Origin: Streptomyces profundus
GTDB lineage: Bacteria; Actinomycetota; Actinomycetes; Streptomycetales; Streptomycetaceae
Length of the DNA stretch: 64,000 nucleotides
Assembly: GCF_020740535.1 (NCBI RefSeq)
Contig: NZ_CP082362.1
Span: 2,666,001-2,730,000, forward strand
Direction: 5' to 3'
Shown here: piece after piece, positions 55,071 through 64,000 of the stretch
How positions within the stretch are numbered: position 1 is the first letter of the stretch
How the letters are laid out: each line of letters opens with the position of its first letter
Notes under the pieces: generated by a model
Database searches by the model: none
What the model saw: only the letters and a program-made list of their open reading frames with translations
Told to the model about the DNA's origin: nothing
Translations under genes and position numbers: made by a program

Positions 55071-55883
55071 TCAGCGGTGGACGACCGGCTCCTGCAACTC
55101 GGTCACCGCGTGGCCGCCGCAGTCGGGGCAGGAGAGGGTGACCTCGCGCGCCGGGCCCGTCGACGTGTAGCCGTGCGCCTCGATCCAGCGGGCGAGCGCC
55201 TGGACGCTGGGGATGACCTGCTCGTCTGGCCCTCGGTGCACCAGCGTCGCGGCCGTCACCGCCGGCAGCTCCACCACCGCGAAGTCGTGGGACGGTTCGG
55301 GGTCGGCGTCCACGGGGATGGCCGCGTGCACCGTCACGGGCCCCTCGGGGTGCTCGTAGTAGGCGACGGCCGCCCCGCTCGCCCGGAGCCCGGCGGCCCG
55401 CATCCGGCCCCACAGCTCCTCGTAGAGCGAGGTGATCACCGGGGTGACCAGGAGCGGCTCGAAGCTCTCCACCACAGCCGTCAACTCCGCCACCCGCATC
55501 GCCGGCAGCTGTTTGATCACCACATCGTCGGACGACATCCGTCCCTCACTCTCGATCGTCCGGAGCCTCGCCTCGACCTGCGCCAGCCGCGCCGCGTCGG
55601 CCGCCAGGGCCGACTCCAACTCGGCCCTGCGCAACCGCAGCATGCCGCGCAACTCGCTCGCGTCCGGCTCCTCGTCGAGGATGACGCGCACCTGGTCCAG
55701 CGTGAAACCCAGCTCCTTGAGCGCCATCAGGCGGTTGAGCCGGGCCAGTTGGTCGGCCTCGTAGGACCGGTAGCCGGTGCGCGGGTCGACCCGGGCCGGG
55801 CGCAGCAGGCCCACGGCGTCGTAGTGGCGCAGCATGCGCACCGAGACGCCGCCATAGGTGGCGAATGCTCCGATACCAAACAT
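55071..55883 (-). CDS. MerR-family regulator with GyrI-like effector domain
   Basis: 270 residues from ATG 55883. The MerR helix-turn-helix reads FATYGGVSVRMLRHYDAVGL with LRPARVDPRTGYRSYEADQL; a dimerising helix (LRGMLRLRRAELESALAADA) follows, and the C-terminal ~140 residues are a GyrI/AraC-effector-like domain (PAMRVAELTAVVESFEPLLV, AIPVDADPEPSHDFAVVELP), which binds small drug-like compounds. A Cys pair near the end (SCPDCGGHAVTE) is unusual. It follows the DUF3626 gene after 37 bases. It might act on MerR-type sites elsewhere, such as 37371-37390. Confidence 0.88.
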   Translation of the reverse strand: MFGIGAFATYGGVSVRMLRHYDAVGLLRPARVDPRTGYRSYEADQLARLNRLMALKELGFTLDQVRVILDEEPDASELRGMLRLRRAELESALAADAARLAQVEARLRTIESEGRMSSDDVVIKQLPAMRVAELTAVVESFEPLLVTPVITSLYEELWGRMRAAGLRASGAAVAYYEHPEGPVTVHAAIPVDADPEPSHDFAVVELPAVTAATLVHRGPDEQVIPSVQALARWIEAHGYTSTGPAREVTLSCPDCGGHAVTELQEPVVHR

Positions 55884-55920
55884 GACGTCGTCCACTTCAC
55901 CGGGTGACACGGTGTGAGGG

Positions 55921-56835
55921 TCAAGCCTCGGGGCCGCCGCGCCCCGCCGGCGGCGTCGATTCGGGTGGCGGGGCGAAGCGGGCCAGGTGGTGCCAGATCC
56001 ACTTGAGGGTCCCCGGGTCGTGCCGGCCGCTGCGGGCCGCGTCGCCGATGACGCGGGGGGTGAGCCAGCCGTCCTCGGCGATCCGGCGGCCGACGGCGAC
56101 GGCGGGCGGGGGCCGGAACTCGGAGCGGGCGCTCAACTCCTCGGTGGAGAGCCGGTATCCGCCGTGCCACTCCACGGGGAACGGCAGCAGCGCGGCGGCC
56201 TCGGCCACCGGGGTGTCCAGGTAGCAGGGGTCGAGCACCAGCGCCGCCACATCGCGGGCGAAGCCGACCGGCCCATGGACATGGGCCTCGATATGGCCGT
56301 CGAGGGGATCGCCAAGCTCGGCGCCGGCCAGCGCGACCAGATCGCAGCGCTCGGCGACGCCGAAGGCCGTCGGCTCCATCGCGCTGTCCGGGTAGCAGAA
56401 GGTGGTGCGGGAGAGCACCCCGGGCGCCAGCCGGAAGTGCGCCGAGCCGAACCGGGGCGCCGCCCCGGTGGAGCGCCGCAGGGCGTTCAACCCGCCGTAG
56501 ACCGGCCGCTGTTCGGCGGGCGCGGCGTCGTAGGCGCCGCCGAAGATCCGGCTCTCCCAGCGCCAGCGGTCCCCGCCGGGGCGGGCGGTGAGCCCGCCGT
56601 TGCTGGTGCCGGTGACGAACTGGGAGACATAGACGCCGTCCTCGGCCATCCGGCGCAGGATCGGCAGGCCGCCGCTGAGCCGGTCCGGGTGGAAGTTCAG
56701 CGTCAGCGGCAGCGAAGGGTCAACGGGCCCGCCCCTGGCGAGGGCGGCCACATGGCGCAGGGCGCGCCGCCCGAGCGGGCCGAGCGCGGCTCCAACGGCC
56801 GTGTCGGGATGTGTCGTTGTCGCTTCCTCGCTCAC
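55921..56835 (-). CDS. DUF3626 protein
   Basis: 304 residues from GTG 56835. DUF3626 features: LTLNFHPDRLSGGLPILRRM, SQFVTGTSNGGLTARPGGDR, RPVYGGLNALRR, FGSAHFRLAPGVLSRTTFCY, GHIEAHVHGPVGFARDVAAL. The conserved His/Asp/Glu suggest an enzyme, possibly related to toxin-like ADP-ribosyl folds, but function is unknown. It is upstream of and probably co-transcribed with the MerR gene. Confidence 0.82.
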   Translation of the reverse strand: MSEEATTTHPDTAVGAALGPLGRRALRHVAALARGGPVDPSLPLTLNFHPDRLSGGLPILRRMAEDGVYVSQFVTGTSNGGLTARPGGDRWRWESRIFGGAYDAAPAEQRPVYGGLNALRRSTGAAPRFGSAHFRLAPGVLSRTTFCYPDSAMEPTAFGVAERCDLVALAGAELGDPLDGHIEAHVHGPVGFARDVAALVLDPCYLDTPVAEAAALLPFPVEWHGGYRLSTEELSARSEFRPPPAVAVGRRIAEDGWLTPRVIGDAARSGRHDPGTLKWIWHHLARFAPPPESTPPAGRGGPEA

Positions 56836-56914
56836 CCGAACGAGTCTGCATGGCGCGGCGGGGCAGTCGCCACCGACTTCCCGGCCGTCGCTCCGTCACT
56901 CTCCGAGGAGGCCG

Positions 56915-58492
56915 CTAACCGAGCAGCCCGCCGAGGGGGTCGAGGCTGCTCTGATCACCCCCGTCGTCCTGACCGCCGCCGTTCTCCGGGCTCGGCTCGC
57001 CGGCTTCCTGGCCGGTGCCCGACTCGTCTCTCGGGGCGGCCGGGCTCTCGGCCGGCGCCGAGTCCTGGGGAGCTGGCACGGGCTCTGGCGTGGGGCTGTT
57101 CTCCGTGCTCTCCGGCTCGGACTGGGCCGGCGGCTCGGTGCCGGGGGCGTTCCGCTCCGGCTGCTCGGTCGGCCCGGGCTCGGCGTCCCGCTCCGCCGCC
57201 GCCTCCTCGGCCTCCTCCCGCTCGGCCCGCACCGCCTCGCGTTCGGCGGCCTCGCGCTCCTCCTCCGCCTCGTCGAGCAGCGGCTGCCCCGGCAGGTGGT
57301 TGCGCGGTGGCTCGCCCGGCTGCGGCACCGTGGCGAACTGCGAGGAGCGCACCGCGCTGCCCAGCAGCGAGCCGACGAGCAGCGCCACGCCCAGCAGCAG
57401 CGCGGCCAGCAGCCCGCCCCGGCGCAGCACCCGGCGGCGCAGCTGGGACAGCGGCGCGCGCGGCCCGAGCCGGCGCCAGGCCTCGCCGGAGAGACGGGCG
57501 TCCAGCGAGTGCACCGGCGCGCCGGCGATCAACAGCGGCGTCCAGGCGGCGAAGAGCACCACCTCCGGGGTGTCGTACGCCGGGCCGTTGCCCCAGCTGA
57601 CCGTCGTCAGCAGCGCCAGCGAGAGCGCGGCGCCGAGCGCGGCGGCCAGCCGCTGCCAGAGCCCGAAGAGGGTCAGCACGCCGACCACGATCTGGGTGAA
57701 GGCGACGGTGAGCCCCGCGCCCACCGGGTGCGCCAGCGTCCACTGGTGCAGCGGCTCGGCCAGCGCCCAGGGCTCAAGCCCGGCAAGCCAGGTGGAGAGC
57801 GAGCCGCGCTCCCCGCCGTCGAAGTAGACGGGATCGGTGAGCTTGCCCATGCCGGCGTAGATCGCCATGAAGCCGAGCAGCAGCCGCAGCGGCAGCAGCA
57901 CGAGACCGAGGGAGAGCCGTCGGTCCGGGTGGAACGCGCGGGCGCGCTGCCGGCTGCGCGCGCCCCCGCGCCCGGCGCCGTCCGACCTGCGCCCCCCGGC
58001 CAGCGGGGAGACGAACTCGCCGTCGTCCGCCGGGTTGGTCGCCCAGCTGCGCTCGGGCGCCCGGTCGTGGGTGCCGGGCGTGGGCCTTGGCACCGTGGGC
58101 AGCGGGCGCGTGCCCTCCTCGGAGAGCGGCGGCCTGGGGGCGAGGACGGTGCCGGCCCTGGGCAGCACCCGGGTGCCGAGCCCGTCCGTCGGTGGGCTCA
58201 GCCGTGGTCGGCCGGCCTCCCGGACGGCCCGCAGCAGCGTGCCGGCCGCCGCGTCCCCCGGCTCGCCCCGACCACTCCACACCAGCGGCTTGCGCCGGCC
58301 GACCGAGCCCGACACGCCGGGCAGCCGCGCGCTGTCGGGGACGACGATGCTCACGGGGGGCGGAGTGGCGAGCCGCACCCGGAAACTGGCGTGGTTCACG
58401 ATGACCTGCGCGGGATCGCATGGCACTTTCGCCATGCTCAGCACCGGTTCGTCCATCGGTCGCCCAGGGAGTGTTCTGGTGTCCACACTCAT
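56915..58492 (-). CDS. DoxX-family membrane protein with long disordered ends
   Basis: 525 residues. Only the centre (about 195-390) is membrane-embedded, with the DoxX pattern LRLLLGFMAIYAGMGKLTDP, TQIVVGVLTLFGLWQRLAAA and WGNGPAYDTPEVVLFAAWTP. The first ~190 residues are Pro/Arg-rich and disordered; the last ~120 are a Glu/Ala coiled coil followed by a Pro/Ser/Glu tail. DoxX proteins are often tied to redox or thiol stress. Position next to rlmB agrees with streptomycete gene order. Confidence 0.82.
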   Translation of the reverse strand: MSVDTRTLPGRPMDEPVLSMAKVPCDPAQVIVNHASFRVRLATPPPVSIVVPDSARLPGVSGSVGRRKPLVWSGRGEPGDAAAGTLLRAVREAGRPRLSPPTDGLGTRVLPRAGTVLAPRPPLSEEGTRPLPTVPRPTPGTHDRAPERSWATNPADDGEFVSPLAGGRRSDGAGRGGARSRQRARAFHPDRRLSLGLVLLPLRLLLGFMAIYAGMGKLTDPVYFDGGERGSLSTWLAGLEPWALAEPLHQWTLAHPVGAGLTVAFTQIVVGVLTLFGLWQRLAAALGAALSLALLTTVSWGNGPAYDTPEVVLFAAWTPLLIAGAPVHSLDARLSGEAWRRLGPRAPLSQLRRRVLRRGGLLAALLLGVALLVGSLLGSAVRSSQFATVPQPGEPPRNHLPGQPLLDEAEEEREAAEREAVRAEREEAEEAAAERDAEPGPTEQPERNAPGTEPPAQSEPESTENSPTPEPVPAPQDSAPAESPAAPRDESGTGQEAGEPSPENGGGQDDGGDQSSLDPLGGLLG

Positions 58493-58585
58493 CTAACCGA
58501 GTGACCCAGGCTTAAGACACTGCCTGGCGCCCAAAACTCTGTCCGCGACCCGTCAAATCCCTTGCGGCGCACGGGGGTACGAGAC

Positions 58586-58609
58586 GGCGCGCGCCTTCTC
58601 CCGCGCGCC
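58586..58609 (-). terminator. Hairpin terminator after rlmB
   Basis: 8-bp perfect stem GGCGCGCG / CGCGCGCC with an 8-base loop, 53 bases beyond the rlmB stop and upstream of the DoxX gene start. Confidence 0.6.
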
Positions 58610-58662
58610 GCCCAGCAGTTCGAAGGACGCCCCTGTGGACGGCCGCCCCTGCGGACGGGAGC

Positions 58663-59610
58663 TCAGGCGCGGCGGGTGGCCGCCGCGTAGAGCACGATGC
58701 CGGCGGCGACGCCGGCGTTCAGCGATTCGGCGCCGCCCGGCATCGGGATGCGCACCCGGATGTCGCAGGTCTCGCCGACCAGCCGGGAGAGCCCCTTGCC
58801 CTCGCTGCCCACCACGATCGCGACCGGCCCGTCCAGCGCCGCCAGATCCGCCAGCTCGGCGTCCCCGTCCGCCGCGAGACCGACCACCGTGAGCCCGGCC
58901 CGCTGGTAGCCCTGGAGGGCGCGGGTGAGGTTGGTGGCCCTGGCCACCGGGGTGGTGGCCGCGGTGCCGGCCGAGGTCTTCCAGGCACCGGCCGTCATGC
59001 CGGCCGCGCGCCGCTCGGGGACCACCACGCCGTGCCCGCCGAAGGCGGCCGTGGAGCGCACCACGGCACCCAGGTTGCGCGGGTCGGTGACCCCGTCCAG
59101 CACCATGATCAGCGGATCGTCGCCGGCCTCGGCCGCCGCGGCGACCAGATCGTCGGGGTGCGCGTACTCGTAGGGCGGCACCTGGAGCACCAGGCCCTGG
59201 TGGTTGAGCCCGGCGGTGAGCCGGTCGAGCTCGGGCTTGCCCGCCTCGACGAGGTGCAGGTCGGCACGGGCCACGGCCAGCTTGACGGCGTCCGTCACCC
59301 GGTCGTCGCTCTCCAGGAACTGCTGCACATAGAGCGCGCTGGCCGGGACGCCTGCCCGCAGCGCCTCAAGCACCGGGTTGCGGCCGACCACGATCTCGGC
59401 GGGCGACTTGCCGCGCCGGCCGCCCTGACGGGAGGCCTGCTGACGGGCCTTGGCGTCGGCGGCGCGCTTCTTGACATGGCCGGTGCGCGCCTCAGCCGGC
59501 GGCGTTGGGCCCTTGCCGCGCAGGCCACGCCGGCGCTGGCCACCACTGCCGATCTGCGGGCCCTTCTTGTTACTGGTGCGACGGTTGGGGCGCGGGCTGT
59601 TGCCTGGCAT
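58663..59610 (-). CDS. rlmB: 23S rRNA (guanosine-2'-O)-methyltransferase RlmB
   Basis: 315 residues. A basic, Lys/Arg-rich leader (about 1-75) precedes the SpoU/TrmH core: [40 protein letters not shown] (motif 1), [20 protein letters not shown] (motif 2), and [20 protein letters not shown] (motif 3), which form the SPOUT knot that binds S-adenosylmethionine. It methylates G2251 in 23S rRNA. It is transcribed with cysS, 45 bases away. Confidence 0.93.
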   Translation of the reverse strand: MPGNSPRPNRRTSNKKGPQIGSGGQRRRGLRGKGPTPPAEARTGHVKKRAADAKARQQASRQGGRRGKSPAEIVVGRNPVLEALRAGVPASALYVQQFLESDDRVTDAVKLAVARADLHLVEAGKPELDRLTAGLNHQGLVLQVPPYEYAHPDDLVAAAAEAGDDPLIMVLDGVTDPRNLGAVVRSTAAFGGHGVVVPERRAAGMTAGAWKTSAGTAATTPVARATNLTRALQGYQRAGLTVVGLAADGDAELADLAALDGPVAIVVGSEGKGLSRLVGETCDIRVRIPMPGGAESLNAGVAAGIVLYAAATRRA

Positions 59611-59655
59611 GGGTGTCTCGTGTTCTCTGTTGGGGCGCTGGGGTGGGCTCGGCGG

Positions 59656-61044
59656 TCAGCCGAGCTCCCAGCGGGGGCCGTTGGGGGTGTCCTCGATGAC
59701 CAGTCCCGCAGCCTTGAGCTGGTCCCTGATGGCGTCGGCGGTGCCGTAGTCCTTGCGTTCCCTGGCCGCCTGGCGCTGTCCGAGGACGATGGCGACCAGG
59801 GTGTCGACCACTCCGGTCAGCTCGGCGCCGCGCTCGGCGGCGCCCGACCAGGCGGGGTCGAGCGGGTCGAGGCCCAGCACGCCCAGCATCGCACGGACCT
59901 GGCCGAGCAGCGCGGTCACCGACTCCTTGTCGCCGGCGGCGAGCGCCGCGTTGCCCTGACGCACCGTGGTGTGCACGGCGGCCAGCGCCTGGGGCACGCC
60001 GAAGTCCTCGTCCATGGCGGCGGCGAAGTCGTCGGGCACCGCGGCGGCCGGCTCGACCTCGCCGGCCTGCTCGACGCCGCGCTGGAGGAAGCCCTCGATC
60101 CGGTTGAACGCGGCCTCCGCCTCCCTGAGGGCGCCGGGACTGTAGTCGACGGCGGAGCGGTAGTGCGGGGTGCCCAGGTAGTAGCGGAGCACGATGGGCC
60201 GCCACTGCCGGACCATGTCGGCGACCAGCACCGAGTTGTCCAGCGACTTGCTCATCTTCTCGCCGTCGATGGTGACCCAGGCGTTGTGCACCCAGTAGGT
60301 GGCGAACGCGTCGCCGTAGGCGCGGGACTGGGCGATCTCGTTCTCGTGGTGCGGGAAGACCAGGTCGATCCCGCCGCCGTGGATGTCGAAGGCACGGCCC
60401 AGGTACTTGTGGGCCATGGCCGAGCACTCCAGATGCCAGCCGGGGCGGCCACGGCCCCAGGGCGTCTCCCAGGTGGGCTCACCGGGCTTGGCGGCCTTCC
60501 ACAGCGCGAAGTCACGGGGGTCGCGTTTCCCGGTCCCGCCCTCGCTCGGCTGGAGGAGCTGGTCCAACTCCTGGTTGGACAGCTGGAGATAGTCGGGAAA
60601 GCTGCGCACATCGAAATAGACGTTGCCATCGGCCGGATAGGCATGGCCACGACCGATCAGGGTGCGCATCATCTCGATCATCTCCGGCATATGGCCGGTG
60701 GCCCTCGGCTGGTAGTCGGGCGGCAGGCAGCCCAGGGCGTCATAGGCCGCGTCGAAGGCCCGCTCGTTCTCGAACCCGATGGCCCACCAGGGGCGACCGA
60801 ACTCGTTGCTCTTGGCGATGATCTTGTCGTCGATATCGGTCACATTGCGGATGAAGGTGACATCGAACCCGCGATAGGCGAACCAGCGTCGGATGATGTC
60901 GAAGTTCAGCCCGGACCTGATGTGGCCGATGTGCGGCGCGGCCTGGACGGTAGCGCCACAGAGGTAGATCGAGACACAGCCGGGAACGAGCGGGCTGAAG
61001 TCACGGATCTGCCGGGTGCTGGTGTCATACAGGCGAATGCTCAC
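59656..61044 (-). CDS. cysS: Cysteinyl-tRNA synthetase
   Basis: 462 residues. It charges tRNA-Cys. Class I motifs: [20 protein letters not shown] (HIGH) and [12 protein letters not shown] (KMSKS), with the zinc ligands Cys in [16 protein letters not shown] and HHENEIAQ. The GTG start at 61044 lacks a Shine-Dalgarno; TACTCT lies 6 bases upstream, so a leaderless transcript is possible. A perfect terminator (61069-61099) separates it from the upstream PPOX gene. Confidence 0.95.
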   Translation of the reverse strand: MSIRLYDTSTRQIRDFSPLVPGCVSIYLCGATVQAAPHIGHIRSGLNFDIIRRWFAYRGFDVTFIRNVTDIDDKIIAKSNEFGRPWWAIGFENERAFDAAYDALGCLPPDYQPRATGHMPEMIEMMRTLIGRGHAYPADGNVYFDVRSFPDYLQLSNQELDQLLQPSEGGTGKRDPRDFALWKAAKPGEPTWETPWGRGRPGWHLECSAMAHKYLGRAFDIHGGGIDLVFPHHENEIAQSRAYGDAFATYWVHNAWVTIDGEKMSKSLDNSVLVADMVRQWRPIVLRYYLGTPHYRSAVDYSPGALREAEAAFNRIEGFLQRGVEQAGEVEPAAAVPDDFAAAMDEDFGVPQALAAVHTTVRQGNAALAAGDKESVTALLGQVRAMLGVLGLDPLDPAWSGAAERGAELTGVVDTLVAIVLGQRQAARERKDYGTADAIRDQLKAAGLVIEDTPNGPRWELG

Positions 61045-61068
61045 GGCTCAAGAGTAGTAGGCGTGACC

Positions 61069-61099
61069 GGTGTGCCGCGCCCCCCTGGCGCGGCACACC
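61069..61099 (-). terminator. Hairpin terminator between the PPOX gene and cysS
   Basis: Perfect 13-bp stem GGTGTGCCGCGCC / GGCGCGGCACACC with a 5-base loop, 50 bases past the PPOX stop. Confidence 0.8.
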
Positions 61100-61148
61100 T
61101 CGGCCCCGGGCGCCCTCGCCCAAGATCGACGGGACGGGGCCTAGCTAG

Positions 61149-61559
61149 CTAGACGATCCCCTGACCGACGATCTTGCGGGCGCTGATCCGCACGACCACC
61201 CGGGGGGCGTCCTGCTCGGAGGCCGGGTTGAACTCGGCGTAGTGCTTGCCCACGTACTTCAGCGACAGCTCGTCGATCAGCTCCTGGCCGCCCTCCGTGG
61301 TCAGCTCGGCGGTGCCCCTGATCTCGGCGTAGTTGTAGGGCCGCTCGTGGTCGAGCACCTGCACGGTGACCCGGGGGTCGCGTCGCAGGTTGGTCTCCTT
61401 GCGGCGGCCGACCGTGGTGGAGATCAGCACGTCGTCGCCGTCGCGACTGACCCACACCGGCGACAGCTGCGGGCTGCCGTCCGGCTGGATGGTGGCGATG
61501 GTGACGAAGACCTTGCCGTCCAGCACCGTCTTCAGCTTCTCCGGGAGCGCGACTGCCAC
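61149..61559 (-). CDS. PPOX-class flavin/F420-dependent oxidoreductase
   Basis: 136 residues from GTG 61559 (GAGGAAGGTG upstream). Split beta-barrel fold: VFVTIATIQPDGSPQLSPVW, VLISTTVGRRKETNLRRDPR, VTVQVLDHERPYNYAEIRG. This pattern matches F420-dependent PPOX-class enzymes of actinobacteria. Substrate unknown. The stop lies within a (CTAG)3 run, and a 9-bp tandem repeat precedes the gene. Confidence 0.85.
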   Translation of the reverse strand: MAVALPEKLKTVLDGKVFVTIATIQPDGSPQLSPVWVSRDGDDVLISTTVGRRKETNLRRDPRVTVQVLDHERPYNYAEIRGTAELTTEGGQELIDELSLKYVGKHYAEFNPASEQDAPRVVVRISARKIVGQGIV

Positions 61560-61574
61560 GGTGGCACCTTCCTC

Positions 61575-61637
61575 GTCGTTAGAGTCGTTAGAGTCGTTAG
61601 AGTCGTTCGGGGTGTTCGGGGTGTTCGAGTCGTCCGG
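61575..61637. repeat. 9-bp tandem repeat, seven units
   Basis: GTCGTTAGA three times, then GTCGTTCGG, GGTGTTCGG, GGTGTTCGA, GTCGTCCGG, seven 9-base units in a row just upstream of the PPOX gene. Read on the minus strand they are in frame with that gene (Ser-Asn-Asp codons) but no start codon precedes them before an upstream TAA. Confidence 0.85.
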
Positions 61638-61700
61638 TTACGGCTACCCCGTCGGCCGGTGCCTCGCACCCCGGGACGGCGGGCGGGGCGGGCCCCTCGT

Positions 61701-62234
61701 TCAGCCGCGGTCCGCGCCGGACGTCGGCAGCACCAGGGCGGTGGCGAGCGCGGCGAGGCCCTCGGCCCGACCGGTGAGACCGAGCCCGTCGGTGGTGGTG
61801 CCCGAGACCGCGACCGGCGCGCCGACCGCGTCGGAGAGCGCGCGCTGCGCCTCCGCACGCCGGGTGCCGATCTTGGGCCGGACACCGATCACCTGGATCG
61901 CCACATTACCGATGGTGAAACCGGCCGCCCGCACGACCCGCGCGGCCTCACCGAGCAGCGCGACGCCCGAGGCGCCCGCCCACTCGGGCCGGTCGGTGCC
62001 GAAGTGCGCGCCCAGATCGCCGAGCCCGGCCGCCGAGAAGAGCGCGTCGCAGGCGGCGTGCGCGGCGACGTCCCCGTCCGAGTGCCCGGCCAGACCGAAG
62101 CCGGCCTCGGGCCAGAGCAGCCCGGCACACCACAGCTCCCGGCCCGCCTCGAAGGCGTGCACATCGGTGCCGATGCCGACCAGGGGCAGCGCGGCAGGCG
62201 CCGCCGTCGGCTCGGGGGTGGGCTCAGAAGTCAT
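61701..62234 (-). CDS. ispF: 2-C-methyl-D-erythritol 2,4-cyclodiphosphate synthase
   Basis: 177 residues. Fifth step of the MEP isoprenoid pathway. The zinc site DVH is in [12 protein letters not shown] and the family signature is [40 protein letters not shown] closes the protein. The start overlaps the ispD stop by 11 bases. Confidence 0.95.
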   Translation of the reverse strand: MTSEPTPEPTAAPAALPLVGIGTDVHAFEAGRELWCAGLLWPEAGFGLAGHSDGDVAAHAACDALFSAAGLGDLGAHFGTDRPEWAGASGVALLGEAARVVRAAGFTIGNVAIQVIGVRPKIGTRRAEAQRALSDAVGAPVAVSGTTTDGLGLTGRAEGLAALATALVLPTSGADRG

Positions 62235-62985
62235 CGGTGGTCCTCCGGCGGGCGAGCACGGCCTCGGCGAGCAGCAGATCCAGGGGGCGGGTCACCTTGA
62301 ACGCCTCCTCGTGCCCCGGGACCAACACGACCGGCACGCCGAGCTGTTCGACCAGCCCGGCGTCGTCGGTGGCCTGGTCCGCGGTGTTGGCGCGGTGCGC
62401 GGCGAGCAGCGTCGCCCGGTCGAACCCCTGCGGGGTCTGCACCGCGCGCAGCAGCGACCGATCCGGCGTGGCGACCACCGGCTCCGGATCCCCGGAGGCG
62501 GCCGTGGCGGCGACGCTCTTGACGGTGTCGGTGACGGGGAGCGCGGGCACCACGGCGGGGGCGCCCGCCCGCACCGCGGCGGCCACCGCGTCCACCGTGC
62601 CGACCGGCACGAGCGGGCGCGCCGCGTCGTGCACCAACACCACCTCTATCTCTTCGGGCAGCGCGGCGAGGCCGAGCCGCACCGACTCCTGCCGGGTCGC
62701 GCCGCCGGCTACCACCAGCTGCTCGACGGCCGGCGGCGGTGGGTGCTCGTCGAGCAACGAGCGGACCAGGGCGACCTGTTCGGCGGGCGCGACCACCACG
62801 ACCAGGGCGATCGCCCTGGCCCTGGCCATCGCGCGCACGGCGTGGACCAGCATGGGCGTGCCGCCCAGGGGGCGCAGCGCCTTGGGCGCGCCGGGGCCGA
62901 GCCGCAGGCCGAGCCCGGCGGCCGGAATGACGGCGGCGGCGCGGGCGGGCGGCGGCTGTTCGATGAACGGTGTGACGTCAGTCAT
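62224..62985 (-). CDS. ispD: 2-C-methyl-D-erythritol 4-phosphate cytidylyltransferase
   Basis: 253 residues from ATG 62985 ([13 protein letters not shown]). Third step of the MEP pathway. Cytidylyltransferase motifs: [67 protein letters not shown] and a final [15 protein letters not shown]. No strong Shine-Dalgarno precedes the ATG. It is coupled with ispF and separated from carD by a structured 480-bp region. Confidence 0.94.
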   Translation of the reverse strand: MTDVTPFIEQPPPARAAAVIPAAGLGLRLGPGAPKALRPLGGTPMLVHAVRAMARARAIALVVVVAPAEQVALVRSLLDEHPPPPAVEQLVVAGGATRQESVRLGLAALPEEIEVVLVHDAARPLVPVGTVDAVAAAVRAGAPAVVPALPVTDTVKSVAATAASGDPEPVVATPDRSLLRAVQTPQGFDRATLLAAHRANTADQATDDAGLVEQLGVPVVLVPGHEEAFKVTRPLDLLLAEAVLARRRTTDDF

Positions 62986-63466
62986 TGATAACCGGTGCAG
63001 GTTTGTTCTCGGTGGGGTGATGGGTATGGCCTGAGCGTGCCGGGCGCACATGACTGGCCCTTCCGTGACAGACCAGTCGCACAGAGTCCGACCAAGCCCG
63101 GCACGTTTCTGAGGTGTCGATCGCCGTGGCCCCAGCGTTCACGGGCCGATCGGCCAGGTTCCAGACGTGCCACAGCGCCCGGTGTGGCATCGCATACCTT
63201 CGGGCGCTGTAGCACGTTATGTTGTCGCACGTTCATCGGTCGCGTGCCAGGTACCTCATGCGACCGAGACGGGAACAGCCGGGGCAACTCGCGTTGTCTC
63301 CCTGGGGATTACCGCGCGTGGCACGCGCGGCGCACCGCAGTGGATGTATTCCCGGGCCGAATGAACGCGCGCCGAGACAGGCTCGCGAAGCTCGGAGAGC
63401 CGGCGGACACGCGGGGACGGAGGTGTCAACGGTGCGCGGCGGACGCCGAGGGATCGCGAACGAACC
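62986..63466. other. Structured carD-ispD intergenic region
   Basis: 481 bp with no credible gene. It contains three inverted repeats: CGTGCCGGGC / GCCCGGCACG (63036-63045 with 63096-63105) enclosing GACTGG / CCAGTC (63052-63057 with 63073-63078); ACAGCGCCCG / CGGGCGCTGT (63172-63181 with 63201-63210); and CCGCGCG / CGCGCGG (63312-63318 with 63324-63330). Palindrome GGCCGATCGGCC lies near 63143. Could be terminators, a leader RNA or a small RNA. Confidence 0.5.
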
Positions 63467-63949
63467 TCAGGAAGCGAGAACCTCATCCAGCAGGGACTCG
63501 GCCTTGTCCTCGTTGGTGGACTCGGCCAGGGCCAGCTCGCTCACCAGGATCTGCCGAGCCTTGGCGAGCATGCGCTTCTCACCTGCGGAAAGACCACGCT
63601 CGCGCTCCCGGCGCCACAGATCGCGCACAACCTCCGCGACCTTGATGACGTCGCCGGACGCCAGCTTCTCAAGATTGGCCTTGTAGCGGCGGGACCAGTT
63701 GGTCGGCTCCTCGGCATACGGCGCGCGCAGCACCTCGAAGACCCGCTCCAAGCCGTCCTGCCCAACCACGTCGCGCACTCCGACGAGTTCGGCGTTTTCC
63801 GCCGGCACACGCACTTCGAGATCGCCTTGTGCGACCTTCAGCACCAGGTAAGTCTTGTCCACGCCTTTAATCTGGCGAGTTTCAATAGCCTCGATCAGCG
63901 CGGCGCCGTGATGGGGATAGACCACGGTGTCGCCAACCTTGAACGTCAT
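63467..63949 (-). CDS. carD: CarD-family RNA polymerase-binding transcription factor
   Basis: 160 residues, standard for CarD/CdnL. ATG 63949 ([20 protein letters not shown]) with GGAAGGGG upstream. The N-terminal Tudor-like RNA polymerase-interaction domain contains [20 protein letters not shown] and [16 protein letters not shown]; the helical DNA-binding domain contains [17 protein letters not shown] with the conserved Trp and [18 protein letters not shown]. It stabilises the open complex at rRNA and many other promoters. Gene order carD-ispD-ispF matches other streptomycetes. Confidence 0.95.
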   Translation of the reverse strand: MTFKVGDTVVYPHHGAALIEAIETRQIKGVDKTYLVLKVAQGDLEVRVPAENAELVGVRDVVGQDGLERVFEVLRAPYAEEPTNWSRRYKANLEKLASGDVIKVAEVVRDLWRRERERGLSAGEKRMLAKARQILVSELALAESTNEDKAESLLDEVLAS

Positions 63950-63977
63950 GTGACAGGTACCCCTTCCGTGGCTCTCC

Positions 63978-63983
63978 ATCCTA
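63978..63983 (-). promoter_or_regulatory. Candidate -10 element of carD
   Basis: TAGGAT on the minus strand, 28 bases before the carD start codon. The -35 would be at the window edge and is not clear. Confidence 0.3.
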
Positions 63984-64000
63984 ACACGGCGAGACGCGCC

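Overview
The window reads as chromosomal DNA of a Streptomyces-like actinomycete. The evidence is very high GC in most genes, GTG starts with GTGA/ATGA overlaps, actinobacterial families (CarD, MsiK, ECF41 sigma factor, F420-type PPOX protein, many secreted proteins) and a full 14-gene nuo operon. Gene order also fits: from memory of S. coelicolor, 0-32 kb resembles the nuo-menaquinone neighbourhood (about SCO4583-SCO4556) and 52-64 kb resembles msiK-cysS-ispFD-carD (SCO4240-SCO4232). The two blocks lie far apart in that species, so 33-52 kb spans a rearranged or accessory stretch.

Layout. 0.1-6.8 kb: the end of an unknown gene, a membrane Ser/Thr kinase with an extracellular solute-binding domain, a LolA-like exported protein, a long-chain polyprenyl diphosphate synthase, a fumarylacetoacetase and a lipoprotein. 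7-23 kb: nuoA-N on the minus strand (complex I), preceded by a promoter with a Rex-type operator. 23.5-24.3 kb: a TauE/SafE transporter. 24.3-29.5 kb: a lower-GC island with gene debris at both ends and a type II restriction-modification cassette (C5 methyltransferase, Vsr repair endonuclease, Eco29kI-like GIY-YIG restriction enzyme). 29.7-32.8 kb: NlpC/P60 hydrolase, a geranylgeranyl-reductase-family enzyme and the menaquinone methyltransferase. 32.9-38.5 kb: small secreted protein, ECF41 sigma factor, PAP2 phosphatase, a 1.3-kb GC-rich repeat region, pentapeptide-repeat protein and a quinone-oxidoreductase-type dehydrogenase under a MerR-type operator.

38.5-50.7 kb is a carbohydrate-related region: GH36 alpha-galactosidase, a large secreted PA14/propeller/CBM/DUF1080 protein, a LacI regulator with matching operators, a three-gene ABC importer, a DeoR-LacI hybrid regulator and a secreted GH6 cellulase. 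50.7-54 kb: two small proteins, tRNA-Thr(TGT), the shared sugar-importer ATPase MsiK and a small exported protein. 54-64 kb: a sugar-nucleotidyltransferase, MerR/GyrI-like regulator, DUF3626 protein, DoxX protein, rlmB, cysS, a PPOX protein, ispF, ispD and carD.

Together, the polyprenyl synthase, the reductase and the methyltransferase can make and modify the menaquinone that NuoA-N reduces, while IspD/IspF supply isoprenoid precursors. The Rex site suggests NADH/NAD+ control of complex I. The most unusual features are a CCGCGG site (the predicted target of the restriction-modification system) inside the methyltransferase's own putative promoter, the kinase/solute-binding fusion, the GC-rich repeat region at 35.3-36.6 kb and a structured 480-bp carD-ispD intergenic region.
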